Positions 7,637 through 16,395 of a DNA stretch of 64,000 nt are shown here, in pieces. Made by a program: the position numbers and the translations under genes. Origin of the DNA: Pseudanabaena sp. Chao 1811 (GTDB lineage: Bacteria; Cyanobacteriota; Cyanobacteriia; Pseudanabaenales; Pseudanabaenaceae); assembly GCF_027942295.1 (NCBI RefSeq), contig NZ_CP101416.1, positions 3,644,501 through 3,708,500 of the forward strand, in the 5' to 3' direction. Below the pieces are notes generated by a model that was given only the letters and a program-made list of their open reading frames with translations, was not told the origin of the DNA and did no database searches. The number at the start of each line of letters is the position of its first letter. The first letter of the stretch is position 1.

Positions 7637-9166
7637 ATGGCTTTTCAACGTGCTAGTGGAATTTTGTTACATCCAACCTCATTGCCCAGCAAATTTGGGA
7701 TTGGGGATTTAGGAGAGACGGCTTATCAATTTATTGAGTTTTTATCCCGTAGTGGTCAGAAGCTTTGGCAAGTGCTGCCCCTTGGCCCCACAGGATACGG
7801 TAATTCTCCCTACATGAGTTTTAGTGCGATCGCTGGCAATCCCTATCTCATTAGTCCAGAGCTTTTAGCGAAGCAATATTTACTTAAAGAAGAAGATTGG
7901 GAAGATATTCCTGATTTTGACCAAGATCGTGTTGATTTTGAGACAGTGATACCTTACAAACGTAAGTTATTAGAACTTGCCTATACACGCTTCAAACAGG
8001 GTTATGTCGATCAAGATCCCCAACATCATCATGATTTGTATTTAATCCAAGAGCAGTTCAAAAAGTTTTGCTATGAAGAGGCAGACTGGCTCGAAGACTA
8101 TGTGTTGTTTGTCGCATTGCATGAAGAAAATCCCGAAATCCTTTGGAATCAGTGGGAACCTGCGATCGCCAAACGGGAACCCCAAGCATTGCAACAAAAG
8201 CGCGAAGAATTGCATGAGCAAATCGAGTTTCAGAGATTTGTGCAGTTTCTCTTTTTCGATCAATGGTTAAAACTCAAGCAATATGCCAATATGCGAAATA
8301 TTCGGATTATTGGCGATATTCCCATCTATGTCTCTCATAACAGTGCTGACGTTTGGGCAAACCCTGAAAACTTTGCGCTCGATCCTGAAACCTACGAAGT
8401 CACGCAGATGGCGGGAGTACCACCCGACTATTTCAGCGCAACAGGTCAGCTCTGGGGAAATCCTGTCTATAACTGGGATTATCTTCAAGAAACTAATTTT
8501 GCTTGGTGGATCGATCGCTTCCGATTTTTAAATCGCTATGTAGATATTATTCGCATCGATCACTTTCGAGGTTTTGAATCATTTTGGCAAGTTCCCGCAG
8601 GTGAGGAGAATGCCATCAAAGGTGAGTGGAAGCTTGCCTTGGGAGATGAGCTGTTTACGAAGCTCAATGAAGTAATGGGTGAGTTGCCAATTCTTGCCGA
8701 AGATCTTGGGGTGATCACTCCTGAAGTCATCAAATTACGGGATGATTTTGGCTTTCCGGGAATGCAGGTGCTACTATTTGCTTTTGGTGGTGACTCTGGC
8801 AACTTTCATTTACCCCACCACTACAGACACAATAGTGTTGTTTACAGTGGGACTCATGATAATGACACCGCAGTGGGTTGGTGGCAACGTTCCAGCAATT
8901 ATGAAAAGCAATTGTTTTATAAATACGTAGTTGGTTTCGCCACAGGGGAGCCGATTAACTGGGCATTAATCCGCATGGCAATGGCATCAGTAGCTGTAAT
9001 TGCGATCGTTCCTTTACAGGATGTTCTCGGTTTAGACAACAGCGCACGGATGAATGTCCCAGGTACAGCTACAGGTAACTGGGGCTGGCGCTATAGCGAT
9101 CCCGATTTACTAAATCAAGATCTTAGCGATCGCTTGTTGGATGTGACCCAACTCTATAGCCGTTAA
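7637..9166 (+). CDS. malQ: 4-alpha-glucanotransferase (amylomaltase)
   Basis: GH77 disproportionating enzyme that transfers alpha-1,4-glucan segments in glycogen/maltodextrin metabolism, cytoplasmic. The N-terminus RASGILLHPTSLPSKFGIGDLG is diagnostic. Other marks are PLGPTGYGNSPY, the nucleophile-region IIRIDHFRGFESFW, the acid-region LPILAEDLGVITPEV, and YSGTHDNDTAVGWW. Length of about 509 residues is normal. I prefer the ATG at 7637; an in-frame TTG at 7631 adds only two residues. The stop codon runs straight into a terminator hairpin. Confidence 0.95.
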   Translation: MAFQRASGILLHPTSLPSKFGIGDLGETAYQFIEFLSRSGQKLWQVLPLGPTGYGNSPYMSFSAIAGNPYLISPELLAKQYLLKEEDWEDIPDFDQDRVDFETVIPYKRKLLELAYTRFKQGYVDQDPQHHHDLYLIQEQFKKFCYEEADWLEDYVLFVALHEENPEILWNQWEPAIAKREPQALQQKREELHEQIEFQRFVQFLFFDQWLKLKQYANMRNIRIIGDIPIYVSHNSADVWANPENFALDPETYEVTQMAGVPPDYFSATGQLWGNPVYNWDYLQETNFAWWIDRFRFLNRYVDIIRIDHFRGFESFWQVPAGEENAIKGEWKLALGDELFTKLNEVMGELPILAEDLGVITPEVIKLRDDFGFPGMQVLLFAFGGDSGNFHLPHHYRHNSVVYSGTHDNDTAVGWWQRSSNYEKQLFYKYVVGFATGEPINWALIRMAMASVAVIAIVPLQDVLGLDNSARMNVPGTATGNWGWRYSDPDLLNQDLSDRLLDVTQLYSR

Positions 9167-9169
9167 AAA

Positions 9170-9202
9170 AAAAGGTGTGACACGAAGTGTCACACCTTTT
9201 TT
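9170..9202 (+). terminator. terminator after malQ
   Basis: GGTGTGACAC pairs perfectly with GTGTCACACC around a GAA loop, with an A-run before it and TTTTTT after it: an intrinsic terminator in the plus direction, possibly bidirectional. Confidence 0.85.
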
Positions 9203-9303
9203 GAGTCTTGGGAAACTTGACACAAAATTTGGTATGAGAATATATAACTATCATTAACCAATTTCTCAAACGATTCCCATAAGGTCGTTCTGCTCTAAAA
9301 ACA

Positions 9304-10647
9304 ATGTCTTCCCTCGCTTTTGAAGCTTTATTCATTATTTTGCTGATTATTGCCAATGGTGTATTTTCGATGTCTGAGCTAGCCATTGTTTCAGCTCGAA
9401 AAGTACGCCTAGAACAATGGGCAAAAGAAGGAAATGCAAAAGCTAGAGCTGCTTTAAGGCTAATCAGCTCACCCAACAATTTTTTGTCAACCACCCAAAT
9501 TGGCATTACTTTAATCGGAATTTTGAGTGGTGCTTTGGGTGGCACAACTGTAGCAAAGAGCCTTGAAAGGGTATTAGATACTATACCTCTGGTAAAACCC
9601 TATAGCGAATCTCTTAGCTTTGCGATTGTGGTAGGACTTATTACTTACCTATCGCTAGTCGTGGGTGAACTTGTACCCAAGCGACTAGCAATGAGTAATG
9701 CTGAGCGCATTGCCTGTAGTGTTGCCCCACCGATGCGATTTCTTGCGAATATTGGTACTCCGATCGTTTATTTACTTAGTATTTCCACTGAAGCCCTACT
9801 CAGCTTATTGGGAATTCAGGCAAATGAAGAAGCGCAAGTCACTGAAGAAGAAATCAAAGTAATGATTGCTCAGGGCGCAGAGTCAGGGATGTTTGAAGAA
9901 GCAGAGCAAGATATGGTGGAGCGGGTATTTCGTTTAGGCGATCGCCCCATCAAAGCTCTGATGACTCCCCGCACCGAGATTGACTGGATTGATATCGATT
10001 CTCCATTTGAAGAAACACAACGCGAAGTTTTAGAGAGTGGTCATTCGCGATTTCCAGTGGCTAGAGAAAATCTTGATGACTGTGTAGGAATTGTTGATAT
10101 TCGTGAATTTCTAAATGCAAGTATTCACGGAACGCCTATAGATCTCTTAAAAGTTAGTAGTCCTCCTCTGTATGTAGCTGAAACTGCTAGTGCTTTAAGT
10201 GTATTAGAGCAATTTAAACAGTCGGGTGATCGCGTTGCTATGGTGACTGATGAGTATGGTGGTGTCGAGGGAATGGTAACTCTCACTGACCTACTTGAAG
10301 CAATCGTGGGTGATTTGCCATCAAGCGATCGCCAAGGTGATCCCGATGCAATTCAAAGAGAAGATGGTTCTTGGCTAATTGATGGAATGATTTCTAGCGA
10401 TCGGCTCAAAGAGATTCTTGAAGTCGAAGATCTCCCATATGAAGAGGAACGCAATTACCATACTCTCGGTGGACTGATGATGACTTATCTCCGTCATATT
10501 CCTATGGTTGGCGAACATTTTACATGGGAGAGAATCCGTTTTGAAGTTGTGGATATGGATGGCAATCGAGTGGATAAAGTGTTAATAAATTTATCGCCAC
10601 CTGTATCACTACCAGATGAAGATCTCAAAAACAACTCCAAAAAATAG
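9304..10647 (+). CDS. hemolysin/CorC-family membrane protein (DUF21-CBS-CorC_HlyC)
   Basis: 447-residue CNNM/CorC-family protein. The DUF21 membrane domain covers residues 1-190 (IIANGVFSMSELAIVSARK, TQIGITLIGILSGALGG, LVVGELVPKRLAM). A CBS pair follows at about 205-330 (ALMTPRTEIDWID; VTDEYGGVEGMVTLTDLLEAIVGDLP), then a C-terminal CorC_HlyC domain (DGMISSDRLKEIL...YHTLGGLMM). The family is linked to magnesium or other divalent cation export. Despite the name it is not a haemolysin. The gene is alone, with an A-rich leader and the ATG at 9304. Confidence 0.92.
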   Translation: MSSLAFEALFIILLIIANGVFSMSELAIVSARKVRLEQWAKEGNAKARAALRLISSPNNFLSTTQIGITLIGILSGALGGTTVAKSLERVLDTIPLVKPYSESLSFAIVVGLITYLSLVVGELVPKRLAMSNAERIACSVAPPMRFLANIGTPIVYLLSISTEALLSLLGIQANEEAQVTEEEIKVMIAQGAESGMFEEAEQDMVERVFRLGDRPIKALMTPRTEIDWIDIDSPFEETQREVLESGHSRFPVARENLDDCVGIVDIREFLNASIHGTPIDLLKVSSPPLYVAETASALSVLEQFKQSGDRVAMVTDEYGGVEGMVTLTDLLEAIVGDLPSSDRQGDPDAIQREDGSWLIDGMISSDRLKEILEVEDLPYEEERNYHTLGGLMMTYLRHIPMVGEHFTWERIRFEVVDMDGNRVDKVLINLSPPVSLPDEDLKNNSKK

Positions 10648-10696
10648 CCATTTTGCAATTCTAAAACCCTTATTGAGTGTATTTTTTAATTTGCAA

Positions 10697-10791
10697 AACG
10701 TGAATTTGATATAGCTACTGCGTAAAAGAAGCAAAACGGGAAGAATCGCTAAGTGATTCTTCCCGTTTTGATCTTTTGCCCAACTGATGCT
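10697..10791 (+). repeat. family B repeat, degenerate copy (B1)
   Basis: Left end AACGTGAATTTGATATAG resembles the family B terminus AACGTGAGTTTGATA. The core is a perfect hairpin, CAAAACGGGAAGAATC (10732-10747) with its complement at 10755-10770. The right end, AGCATCAGTT on the opposite strand, is decayed. This fills most of the gap after the CorC-like gene. Confidence 0.5.
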
Positions 10792-10849
10792 AAAGAGAGC
10801 GCATGAAAAGCGATCGCACTCCTTGATATTTTCGGTAGTGCTAAATAGG

Positions 10850-10884
10850 TAAGAATGGGCGGCGCTAAGCACCGCCCATTCTTA
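10850..10884. repeat. perfect hairpin with 13-bp arms
   Basis: TAAGAATGGGCGG and its exact complement around a nine-base loop that contains GCTAAGC. It lies between the CorC-like gene and sbpA. It lacks a T-tract and is probably a dispersed palindromic repeat rather than a classical terminator. Confidence 0.55.
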
Positions 10885-10921
10885 CGATAATCCTTTCCTT
10901 TTTAGGACTACCAGATTTTCT

Positions 10922-10950
10922 TTGTATGTGACAGAAAAATACTGTATGGT
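10922..10950 (+). promoter_or_regulatory. candidate sigma70-type promoter of sbpA-cysTW
   Basis: TTGTAT, a 17-base spacer and TATGGT, in the only spacer upstream of the sulfate genes. Matches are partial (3 of 6 and 4 of 6), so the call is tentative. Confidence 0.35.
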
Positions 10951-10959
10951 ATTTAAGTA

Positions 10960-10981
10960 CGGTATTCCCGCAGCAATACCG
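10960..10981 (+). promoter_or_regulatory. inverted repeat in the sbpA leader
   Basis: CGGTATT and AATACCG, perfect 7-base arms around an 8-base spacer, just downstream of the candidate promoter. It overlaps the GTG at 10981, which argues that this GTG is not the real start. It could be an operator or a leader hairpin linked to sulfur control. Confidence 0.45.
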
Positions 10982-11100
10982 TGGATTATTTTCTTAGAGA
11001 TGCGCTCATGAGTTTAAGTCAAAATCCTTTCAGCAATTTGAAGTTGCTAGCCAAGGCGATCGCTCGAATATTTGTCCGAATATTTATAGATCTCCCAAAT

Positions 11101-12177
11101 ATGTTCACTCACAAATATCAACAGGAGAATAAATGGAAAAAATGGGGACGTAAATTTGTCTCTTTCTTCTTAGTGGGTACGTTAATTAGCTTCACTATGG
11201 CAGCTTGCACAGGCATAAAATCTAATGCAAACAGTCAAAAGGATGTTGAACTAACCCTAGTTTCCTTTGCTGTCACTAAGCAAGCCCACGCAGCTATTAT
11301 TCCCAAATTTGTGGAAAAGTGGCAAAAAGAACATAATCAAAAGGTTGTATTTAATCAAAGCTATGGTGGTTCAGGTTCACAAACCCGTGCCGTCATCGAC
11401 GGTCTAGAAGCTGATATCGTTCATCTTGCCCTTGCCGCAGACACCGCAAAAATTGAAAAAGCAGGACTAATCGATAAAGGTTGGGAACAAGAATTTCCCA
11501 ATGAGTCAATTGTTTCTAAATCTGTTGCAGCACTAGTAACCCGTGAAGGCAATCCCAAAGGTATTAAGGATTGGGCAGACTTAGGAAAAGATGGTGTTAG
11601 CCTGATTACTGCTGATCCTAAAACTTCTGGAGTGGCTCGTTGGAATTTTCTTGCTCTATGGAATGCTGAATTCAAGAAAGGTGGTAGTGATGCAAAAGCT
11701 GAAGAAGCACTAGTTAAAGTATTTAGGAATGTACCAATTTTGACTAAAGATGCTAGAGAAGCAACCGATGCCTTCTTTAAGCAAGGTCAAGGGGATGTAT
11801 TAATTAACTATGAAAATGAGGTTGTTCTTGCTTCCCAAAAAGGACAGAAGGTCAGCTATGTTATTCCTGATGTGAATGTTTCAATTGATAATCCCATTGC
11901 GGTGGTGGACAAGAATGCTGCAAAGCATGGGACAAAAGAAGTCGCTGAAGCATTTGTCCAATTTTTATATACACCAGAAGCACAAATTGAGTTTGCTAAA
12001 CTTGGGTTCCGTCCCGTTGAGCAGTCTGTAGCTCAAGAGAAGCAATTTGTCGATCTTTATCCCAAAGTTAAAGAACTCGCAACCGTGAAAGACTTTGGCG
12101 GCTGGGATGAAATCAATAAAAAGTTTTTTGCAGATGGTGCAGCCTTTGACAAGATTCAATCAAAAATCAAGCGTTAA
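11101..12177 (+). CDS. sbpA: sulfate ABC transporter substrate-binding protein
   Basis: Periplasmic sulfate/thiosulfate-binding lipoprotein. After the basic region KWKKWGRK a hydrophobic stretch ends in the lipobox-like TMAAC, the expected lipid-anchored cysteine. The mature part starts ELTLVSFAVTKQAHAAIIP and carries SYGGSGSQTRAVIDGLEADIV, the sulfate-binding loop region, then ADPKTSGVARWNFLALW. I prefer the ATG at 11101 because it gives a normal leader length. The frame is open from a GTG at 10981 and has another ATG at 11008, but that leader would be too long and would overlap the inverted repeat at 10960-10981. It heads a three-gene set with cysT and cysW. Confidence 0.88.
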   Translation: MFTHKYQQENKWKKWGRKFVSFFLVGTLISFTMAACTGIKSNANSQKDVELTLVSFAVTKQAHAAIIPKFVEKWQKEHNQKVVFNQSYGGSGSQTRAVIDGLEADIVHLALAADTAKIEKAGLIDKGWEQEFPNESIVSKSVAALVTREGNPKGIKDWADLGKDGVSLITADPKTSGVARWNFLALWNAEFKKGGSDAKAEEALVKVFRNVPILTKDAREATDAFFKQGQGDVLINYENEVVLASQKGQKVSYVIPDVNVSIDNPIAVVDKNAAKHGTKEVAEAFVQFLYTPEAQIEFAKLGFRPVEQSVAQEKQFVDLYPKVKELATVKDFGGWDEINKKFFADGAAFDKIQSKIKR

Positions 12178-12391
12178 GGTTCTGCGATTGTTGAATAAGG
12201 AAGCAAAATTAAATATAAAACTCTAAAATTTGTGGTGATCGCACAGTTTGCTTTGTAGATTTTAGAGTTGGATTTAAGTTATGCCGAAGTAATAACTAAA
12301 TTTATAGAAAAATTTATAGAACTTTAGAGAATTTTTTATAAAACTTTGTATTTTGTCCCATGCCAAAGCCCAAAACTTTATTTAAGACCAT

Positions 12392-13243
12392 ATGGTAACG
12401 ATCAAACCCTCCTCACCAAAGAAATCCAATCCTATACTGAAATATCTATCCAAAATTCCTTGGACATGGATCATCACCATCGTCTATCTAGCCTTGCTCC
12501 TGATACTACCGATCGCCGCCATGCTCACCAAAGCATCCAGCGAACCCTTCGAGAGTTTCTGGAAAACCGCCACCAGCCCCATCGCACTGTCTAGTTACGA
12601 AATCACTTTCATCACTGCCTTCGCCGCCGCCGCCATCAATGGCGTATTTGGGACGTTAATCGCATGGGTGCTCGTAAGGTATGAATTCTTCGGCAAACGC
12701 TTTCTCGAAGCGGTTGTAGACTTACCCTTTGCTCTACCTACTGCTGTGGCAGGGCTTACTCTCGCTACTGTCTATAGCGAGAAAGGCTGGATTGGGTCAC
12801 TGTTTGCACCGATGGGCATCAAAATCGCCTTTACCCGTATCGGCGTTTGGATCGCGATGATGTTTATCTCTCTACCCTTTATCGTCAGAACGGTACAACC
12901 TGTTCTCACCGAACTAGAAAAAGAAATCGAAGAAGCGGCCTGGTCACTGGGCGCATCAAAACTCCAAACCTTCATCCAAGTAATCCTGCCTCCTCTGACA
13001 CCTGCGATTTTGACAGGAGTAGCGCTTGGATTTTCGCGAGCCGTAGGCGAATATGGCTCAACGGTAATCATTGCATCCAACACGCCATTTAAAGACCTGA
13101 TCACGCCTATTTTGATCTTTCAGCGTTTGGAACAGTATGACTATGTAGGAGCAACGGTCATTGGCGTAGTGATGTTAGCTATATCCTTTGTGAGTCTCCT
13201 CGCTATTAATCTCTTACAGGCTTGGAGTAAACGATATGGCTAA
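12392..13243 (+). CDS. cysT: sulfate ABC transporter permease CysT
   Basis: Inner-membrane permease of 283 residues with about six helices. The importer EAA loop is EEAAWSLGASKLQTFIQVILPPL near residues 190-212. ALGFSRAVGEYGSTVIIASN, toward the C-terminus, is a strong CysT/CysU signature. It partners CysW and takes sulfate from SbpA. The last codons overlap the cysW start (ATGGCTAA), giving translational coupling. No ATPase (cysA) gene accompanies them here. The 214-bp gap from sbpA holds an AT-rich imperfect hairpin of the ACTCTAAAAT type. Confidence 0.93.
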   Translation: MVTIKPSSPKKSNPILKYLSKIPWTWIITIVYLALLLILPIAAMLTKASSEPFESFWKTATSPIALSSYEITFITAFAAAAINGVFGTLIAWVLVRYEFFGKRFLEAVVDLPFALPTAVAGLTLATVYSEKGWIGSLFAPMGIKIAFTRIGVWIAMMFISLPFIVRTVQPVLTELEKEIEEAAWSLGASKLQTFIQVILPPLTPAILTGVALGFSRAVGEYGSTVIIASNTPFKDLITPILIFQRLEQYDYVGATVIGVVMLAISFVSLLAINLLQAWSKRYG

Positions 13244-14126
13244 TTTGGATAATTCTGTAAAGAATTTTGAGAGCGATCGCTCTCAAAATTCTTCGCAACC
13301 AACTAAAATTCCTCAGAAGAAAAGTTTTGCTCCTGCAATTTTAATTGCGATCGCTTTTCTTTATCTTGGTCTAGTGCTGCTTCTACCTGCGGCTAATGTA
13401 TTTGTCACTGCTTTTAGCAAGGGCTTTAGTCCGATTCTTGAAGCGATGAAACGTTCTGATTTCCAAAATGCGATCAAGCTAACTGTTTCTCTCGCTGTTA
13501 TTGCTTTGCCTCTAAATACTATTTTTGGTTTAAGTGCTGCTTGGGCGATCGCTCGTAATAAGTTTCCAGGTAAGGCTCTTTTACTTAGTATCATCGATCT
13601 TCCTTTCTCTATCTCTCCTGTGGTTGCGGGTTTGATGATTGTTTTGCTTTACGGTAGGCTCGGTTGGTTTGGCTCTTGGTTAGAAGCTAATGATATCAAA
13701 GTCGTATTTGCTTTTCCTGGTATGTTACTTGCCACCATCTTTGTGAGTATGCCTTTTATTGCTCGTGAGGTAATTCCTGTCCTTGATGAAATGGGTACAG
13801 ATCAAGAGGAGGCGGCACGTACTCTTGGCGCTAATGATTGGCAGATTTTCTGGAGGGTTGTTTTACCTAATATTCGTTGGGGGCTTCTCTATGGTTTGGT
13901 TTTAACTAATGCTCGGGCTATGGGTGAATTTGGCGCGGTATCTGTGGTTTCAGGTAATATTGCTGCTAAAACTCAGAGTTTACCTCTGTTTGTTGAGGAA
14001 TCCTATAAGCAGTATGACACGGAGGTTGCTTATTCTGCTGCTGTTCTCCTTGCTCTGTTGGCTGTTGTTACTTTGATTCTCAAGGAAATTCTCGAACGCA
14101 GAACAACTCATAAGAAAAAAAGCTAA
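13236..14126 (+). CDS. cysW: sulfate ABC transporter permease CysW
   Basis: Second permease of the sulfate importer, 296 residues, about six membrane segments. The EAA loop is EEAARTLGANDWQIFWRVVLPNI, and the CysW-typical LTNARAMGEFGAVSVVSGNI follows. The N-terminal 35 residues are polar and include a HIP1-rich stretch. It overlaps cysT by 8 bp. The operon ends here with no cysA, so the ATPase must be supplied from elsewhere. Confidence 0.93.
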   Translation: MANLDNSVKNFESDRSQNSSQPTKIPQKKSFAPAILIAIAFLYLGLVLLLPAANVFVTAFSKGFSPILEAMKRSDFQNAIKLTVSLAVIALPLNTIFGLSAAWAIARNKFPGKALLLSIIDLPFSISPVVAGLMIVLLYGRLGWFGSWLEANDIKVVFAFPGMLLATIFVSMPFIAREVIPVLDEMGTDQEEAARTLGANDWQIFWRVVLPNIRWGLLYGLVLTNARAMGEFGAVSVVSGNIAAKTQSLPLFVEESYKQYDTEVAYSAAVLLALLAVVTLILKEILERRTTHKKKS

Positions 14127-14181
14127 TCTCTCCCAAAATATTTTTGTCTTATGGCAATCTAAGTTTTGCTTATAACTTAAG

Positions 14182-14228
14182 CCCCAAGGATAAGTGGTGA
14201 CACTTTGCGTCACCACTTATCCTTGGGG
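14182..14228. repeat. perfect hairpin with 20-bp arms after cysW
   Basis: A 20-base arm beginning CCCCAAGGATAAG is exactly complementary to 14209-14228 around a 7-base loop containing TTTGC. It may act as the end of the cys operon, although only a short T-run follows. Confidence 0.6.
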
Positions 14229-14280
14229 GTCTTATTTCTCCTAGCTATTTCTGGCATTGCTATAGAAAACAGAACCAAAA

Positions 14281-14311
14281 CCTATAGCGCACGTAGATTG
14301 TGCGCTATAGG
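14281..14311. repeat. family C hairpin (CCTATAGCGCAC)
   Basis: CCTATAGCGCAC and GTGCGCTATAGG around a 7-base loop. Related hairpins built on CCTGTAGCGCAC occur at 44969-45011, and a decayed version lies near 58370-58415. Confidence 0.55.
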
Positions 14312-14317
14312 TTATTT

Positions 14318-14430
14318 AACGTCAGTTCGACGAATGCGGAAAATGGGGAAAATCGCTAAGCAATTTTCCCCATTTTCCGTCATTTGCGCGGCGCTTCGCG
14401 CCGCGCAAATGACCTTATCGAACTCACGTT
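14318..14430 (+). repeat. family B repeat copy (B2)
   Basis: 113-bp element with ends AACGTCAGTTCGA and, on the opposite strand, AACGTGAGTTCGATA. It contains two long hairpins, one on GGAAAATGGGGAAAAT and one on GTCATTTGCGCGGCG. Only five bases separate it from the family A copy at 14436, so the two elements sit in tandem. Confidence 0.65.
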
Positions 14431-14435
14431 TATTT

Positions 14436-14582
14436 AACGCAAGTTCGGGATAATTTAAAACAATCTTTGAGAGAGGGTTTGCTACGCAAACCCTCTCTCA
14501 AAGATCAAAAGTGAAAGCCTTGCGTAGCAAGGCTTTCACTTTTGATCTTTTAAAATTTGCCAGCTTAACCAGAACTGACGTT
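14436..14582 (+). repeat. two-hairpin MITE-like repeat, family A copy 2
   Basis: 147 bp, the same length and order as copy 1: end AACGCAAGTTCGGGATAA, hairpin on GAGAGGGTTTGC, hairpin on AAAAGTGAAAGCCTTGC, then a right end that reads AACGTCAGTTCTGGTTAA on the opposite strand. Paired changes in hairpin 2 (AAAAGTGAAAG with CTTTCACTTTT) keep the stem intact, so the fold is maintained. Confidence 0.75.
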
Positions 14583-14681
14583 AGATTTAACTGCGCCCAG
14601 CTACTTATATTCTGAGTGAGGTAAAAATATTTTGGGTTGTTTGCAACTAGTGACCTAATTTGTTATAGTAAATATCCGTTC

Positions 14682-14752
14682 GGCGGCATAGCCAAGTGGT
14701 AAGGCAGGAGTCTGCAAAACTCTCACCCCCAGTTCAAATCTGGGTGCCGCCT
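14682..14752 (+). tRNA. tRNA-Cys(GCA)
   Basis: 71-nt cloverleaf. Acceptor GGCGGCA pairs with TGCCGCC and the discriminator is T, the tRNA-Cys identity base. The anticodon stem GGAGT/ACTCT holds the loop CTGCAAA with anticodon GCA. The T arm contains GTTCAAATC. CCA is not encoded. A bidirectional terminator follows at 14759. Confidence 0.95.
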
Positions 14753-14758
14753 TCAATT

Positions 14759-14794
14759 AAAAAAAGACTGATTGCTTTGCAATCAGTCTTTTTT
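14759..14794. terminator. bidirectional terminator between tRNA-Cys and the LysR gene
   Basis: A-run, GACTGATTGC, TTT loop, GCAATCAGTC, T-run. It serves tRNA-Cys on the plus strand and the LysR-type gene on the minus strand, whose stop codon lies two bases beyond. Confidence 0.9.
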
Positions 14795-14795
14795 A

Positions 14796-15746
14796 TTACC
14801 ATGCTGAGGTATCCTCAGCAATTTGTTTACCTTCAGTTTGTAGATATTCTAAAAAAGTCTGTGCTACTACTGATAGCTGTTTGCCAGCAAGATGAATCAC
14901 ATACCAATTGCAAGGAATTGGGAAATGTTCGACATCCAAAATAGCAATCTGTCCTGAAGCCCCCTCTAAGGCAATCGTATGTCGCGATAGGATCGAAATT
15001 CCTAAACCACCTGCGATCGCCTGTTTAATTGCCTCATTGCTGGATAGTTCCATCTTGACTTTGGGCGTAATTTTATGAGCATCAAATAGCTTCTGTACAT
15101 ATCCTCTGGTTCCTGAACCAGATTCTCTGGTGATAAAAGGTTGATCAGCTAACTTTTGAATAGGAATATTTTTTTCATGAGCCAAAGGATGATCATGATT
15201 AGCAAGTACAACTAGGGGATTTGCCAAAAATGGATGGGATTTCACATCTGGTTCATCAGGAACTTGACTGAGAATATATAAATCATCTTTATTCTCAGAT
15301 AATCTTTCTAAAACACCGCTATGGTTTGTCACTTTCAGCGATATTTCCACCCCTGGATAGCGCTGACAAAAAGGACCTAGCAAACGAGGAATTACATATT
15401 TTGCTGTCGTTACCACAGTAATTTTTAAATATCCCTGCTTTAACCCCTTCATATCAGCAACACTCATTTCAAATTGTGATATGCGACCAAATATTTCTTG
15501 ACAGGTTGTAAACAACTCATTACCAGCCTGAGTGAGAAATAGCCTTTTCCCAACCTGCTCAAATAAAGGCATTCCAATTGCCTTAGTAAGATGCTTGATT
15601 TGCATGGAAACCGTTGGCTGCGTGAGAAATAGTTCCTCTGCGGCGCGAGTGTAGCTACCATGCCGAGCTGCCACTTCAAAAACCTGTAGCTGGTGCAACG
15701 TAATGTGGCTTGCTAATTGAGAATCGGATAGGCGGTAACTCATAGT
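14796..15746 (-). CDS. LysR-family regulator, CmpR/CbbR-like
   Basis: LysR-type regulator. The winged helix-turn-helix (LHQLQVFEVAARHGSYTRAAEELFLTQPTVSMQIKHL) covers about residues 15-60. It is followed by the linker helix and a co-inducer domain (TTAKYVIPRLLGPFCQRYPG, NKDDLYILSQ, SNEAIKQAIAGGLGISILS). These strings match cyanobacterial CmpR/CcmR-type regulators of inorganic-carbon genes, which sense photorespiratory metabolites. I chose the ATG at 15746 (MSYRLSDSQ); an in-frame start at 15761 adds five residues. It is divergent from the PsiE-family gene. No bicarbonate transporter is adjacent, so the regulon is not evident. Confidence 0.85.
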   Translation of the reverse strand, partial: TMSYRLSDSQLASHITLHQLQVFEVAARHGSYTRAAEELFLTQPTVSMQIKHLTKAIGMPLFEQVGKRLFLTQAGNELFTTCQEIFGRISQFEMSVADMKGLKQGYLKITVVTTAKYVIPRLLGPFCQRYPGVEISLKVTNHSGVLERLSENKDDLYILSQVPDEPDVKSHPFLANPLVVLANHDHPLAHEKNIPIQKLADQPFITRESGSGTRGYVQKLFDAHKITPKVKMELSSNEAIKQAIAGGLGISILSRHTIALEGASGQIAILDVEHFPIPCNWYVIHLAGKQLSVVAQTFLEYLQTEGKQIAEDTSAW

Positions 15747-15916
15747 AAGTGACAAAATCATAGACTGTATTCTATGATTTTAGCATTAATATATATTTTT
15801 ATTCTATGTATTTGATTTATATAATCACCTATAGCGTTTTTGCATTCCCATGAAGTATCAGCTTGTATTCCTACCTTCAGCAGATGTACGTTAAGATTTT
15901 AAATTAGGGCTTCACA

Positions 15917-16390
15917 ATGAGACTCAGGCAGAAAATTACAAATTTATTACGCTATTTCGCGATTAGCTTTAAGGATGAAAGCTTTTTAAACGCCATCAGC
16001 AAAATTGAAAATATTGTTTCCAAAATATTGGCGATCGCCCTAATATTCGTGATCTTTATTGCCCTCTTTGACCTATTGAAGCTTTTGACGATTGACTTGT
16101 TTATTACCGATCCCAAAGGAGTGTTTACTGCACCACTCCTGAAGATCTTTGGCATGTTCCTAAATGTGTTAATTGCCTTGGAACTTATGGAAAATGTCAC
16201 GGCTTACCTACGGCAGCATGTCATTCAGCTAGAGTTGGTAATTATTACTGCCTTAACTGCGGTTGCTCGGAAGATCGTTATTTTTGATAGTAAAACTGAG
16301 GGAGATTTAACTGGTCTAGCGATCGCGGTTCTATCTCTTTCCATTAGCTACTGGATTGTCCGTAGTCAAAATCAATCCCATAAGCATTAA
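15917..16390 (+). CDS. PsiE-family (phosphate-starvation-inducible-like) membrane protein
   Basis: 157 residues with four hydrophobic segments at about residues 33-55, 72-92, 105-118 and 130-150. The pattern LLKIFGMFLNVLIALELMENV followed by TALTAVARKIVIFD is typical of the PsiE family. The cellular role is unknown even in the family. It is divergent from the LysR gene with about 170 bp between them, so the regulator might control it (inference). A family A repeat begins six bases after the stop. Confidence 0.82.
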   Translation: MRLRQKITNLLRYFAISFKDESFLNAISKIENIVSKILAIALIFVIFIALFDLLKLLTIDLFITDPKGVFTAPLLKIFGMFLNVLIALELMENVTAYLRQHVIQLELVIITALTAVARKIVIFDSKTEGDLTGLAIAVLSLSISYWIVRSQNQSHKH

Positions 16391-16395
16391 TACTT

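Noticed and set aside
9123-9545. 140-codon minus-strand open frame over the malQ end and the CorC-like gene start.
   Set aside because: It is antisense to two strong genes and reads across the malQ terminator, with no family resemblance.
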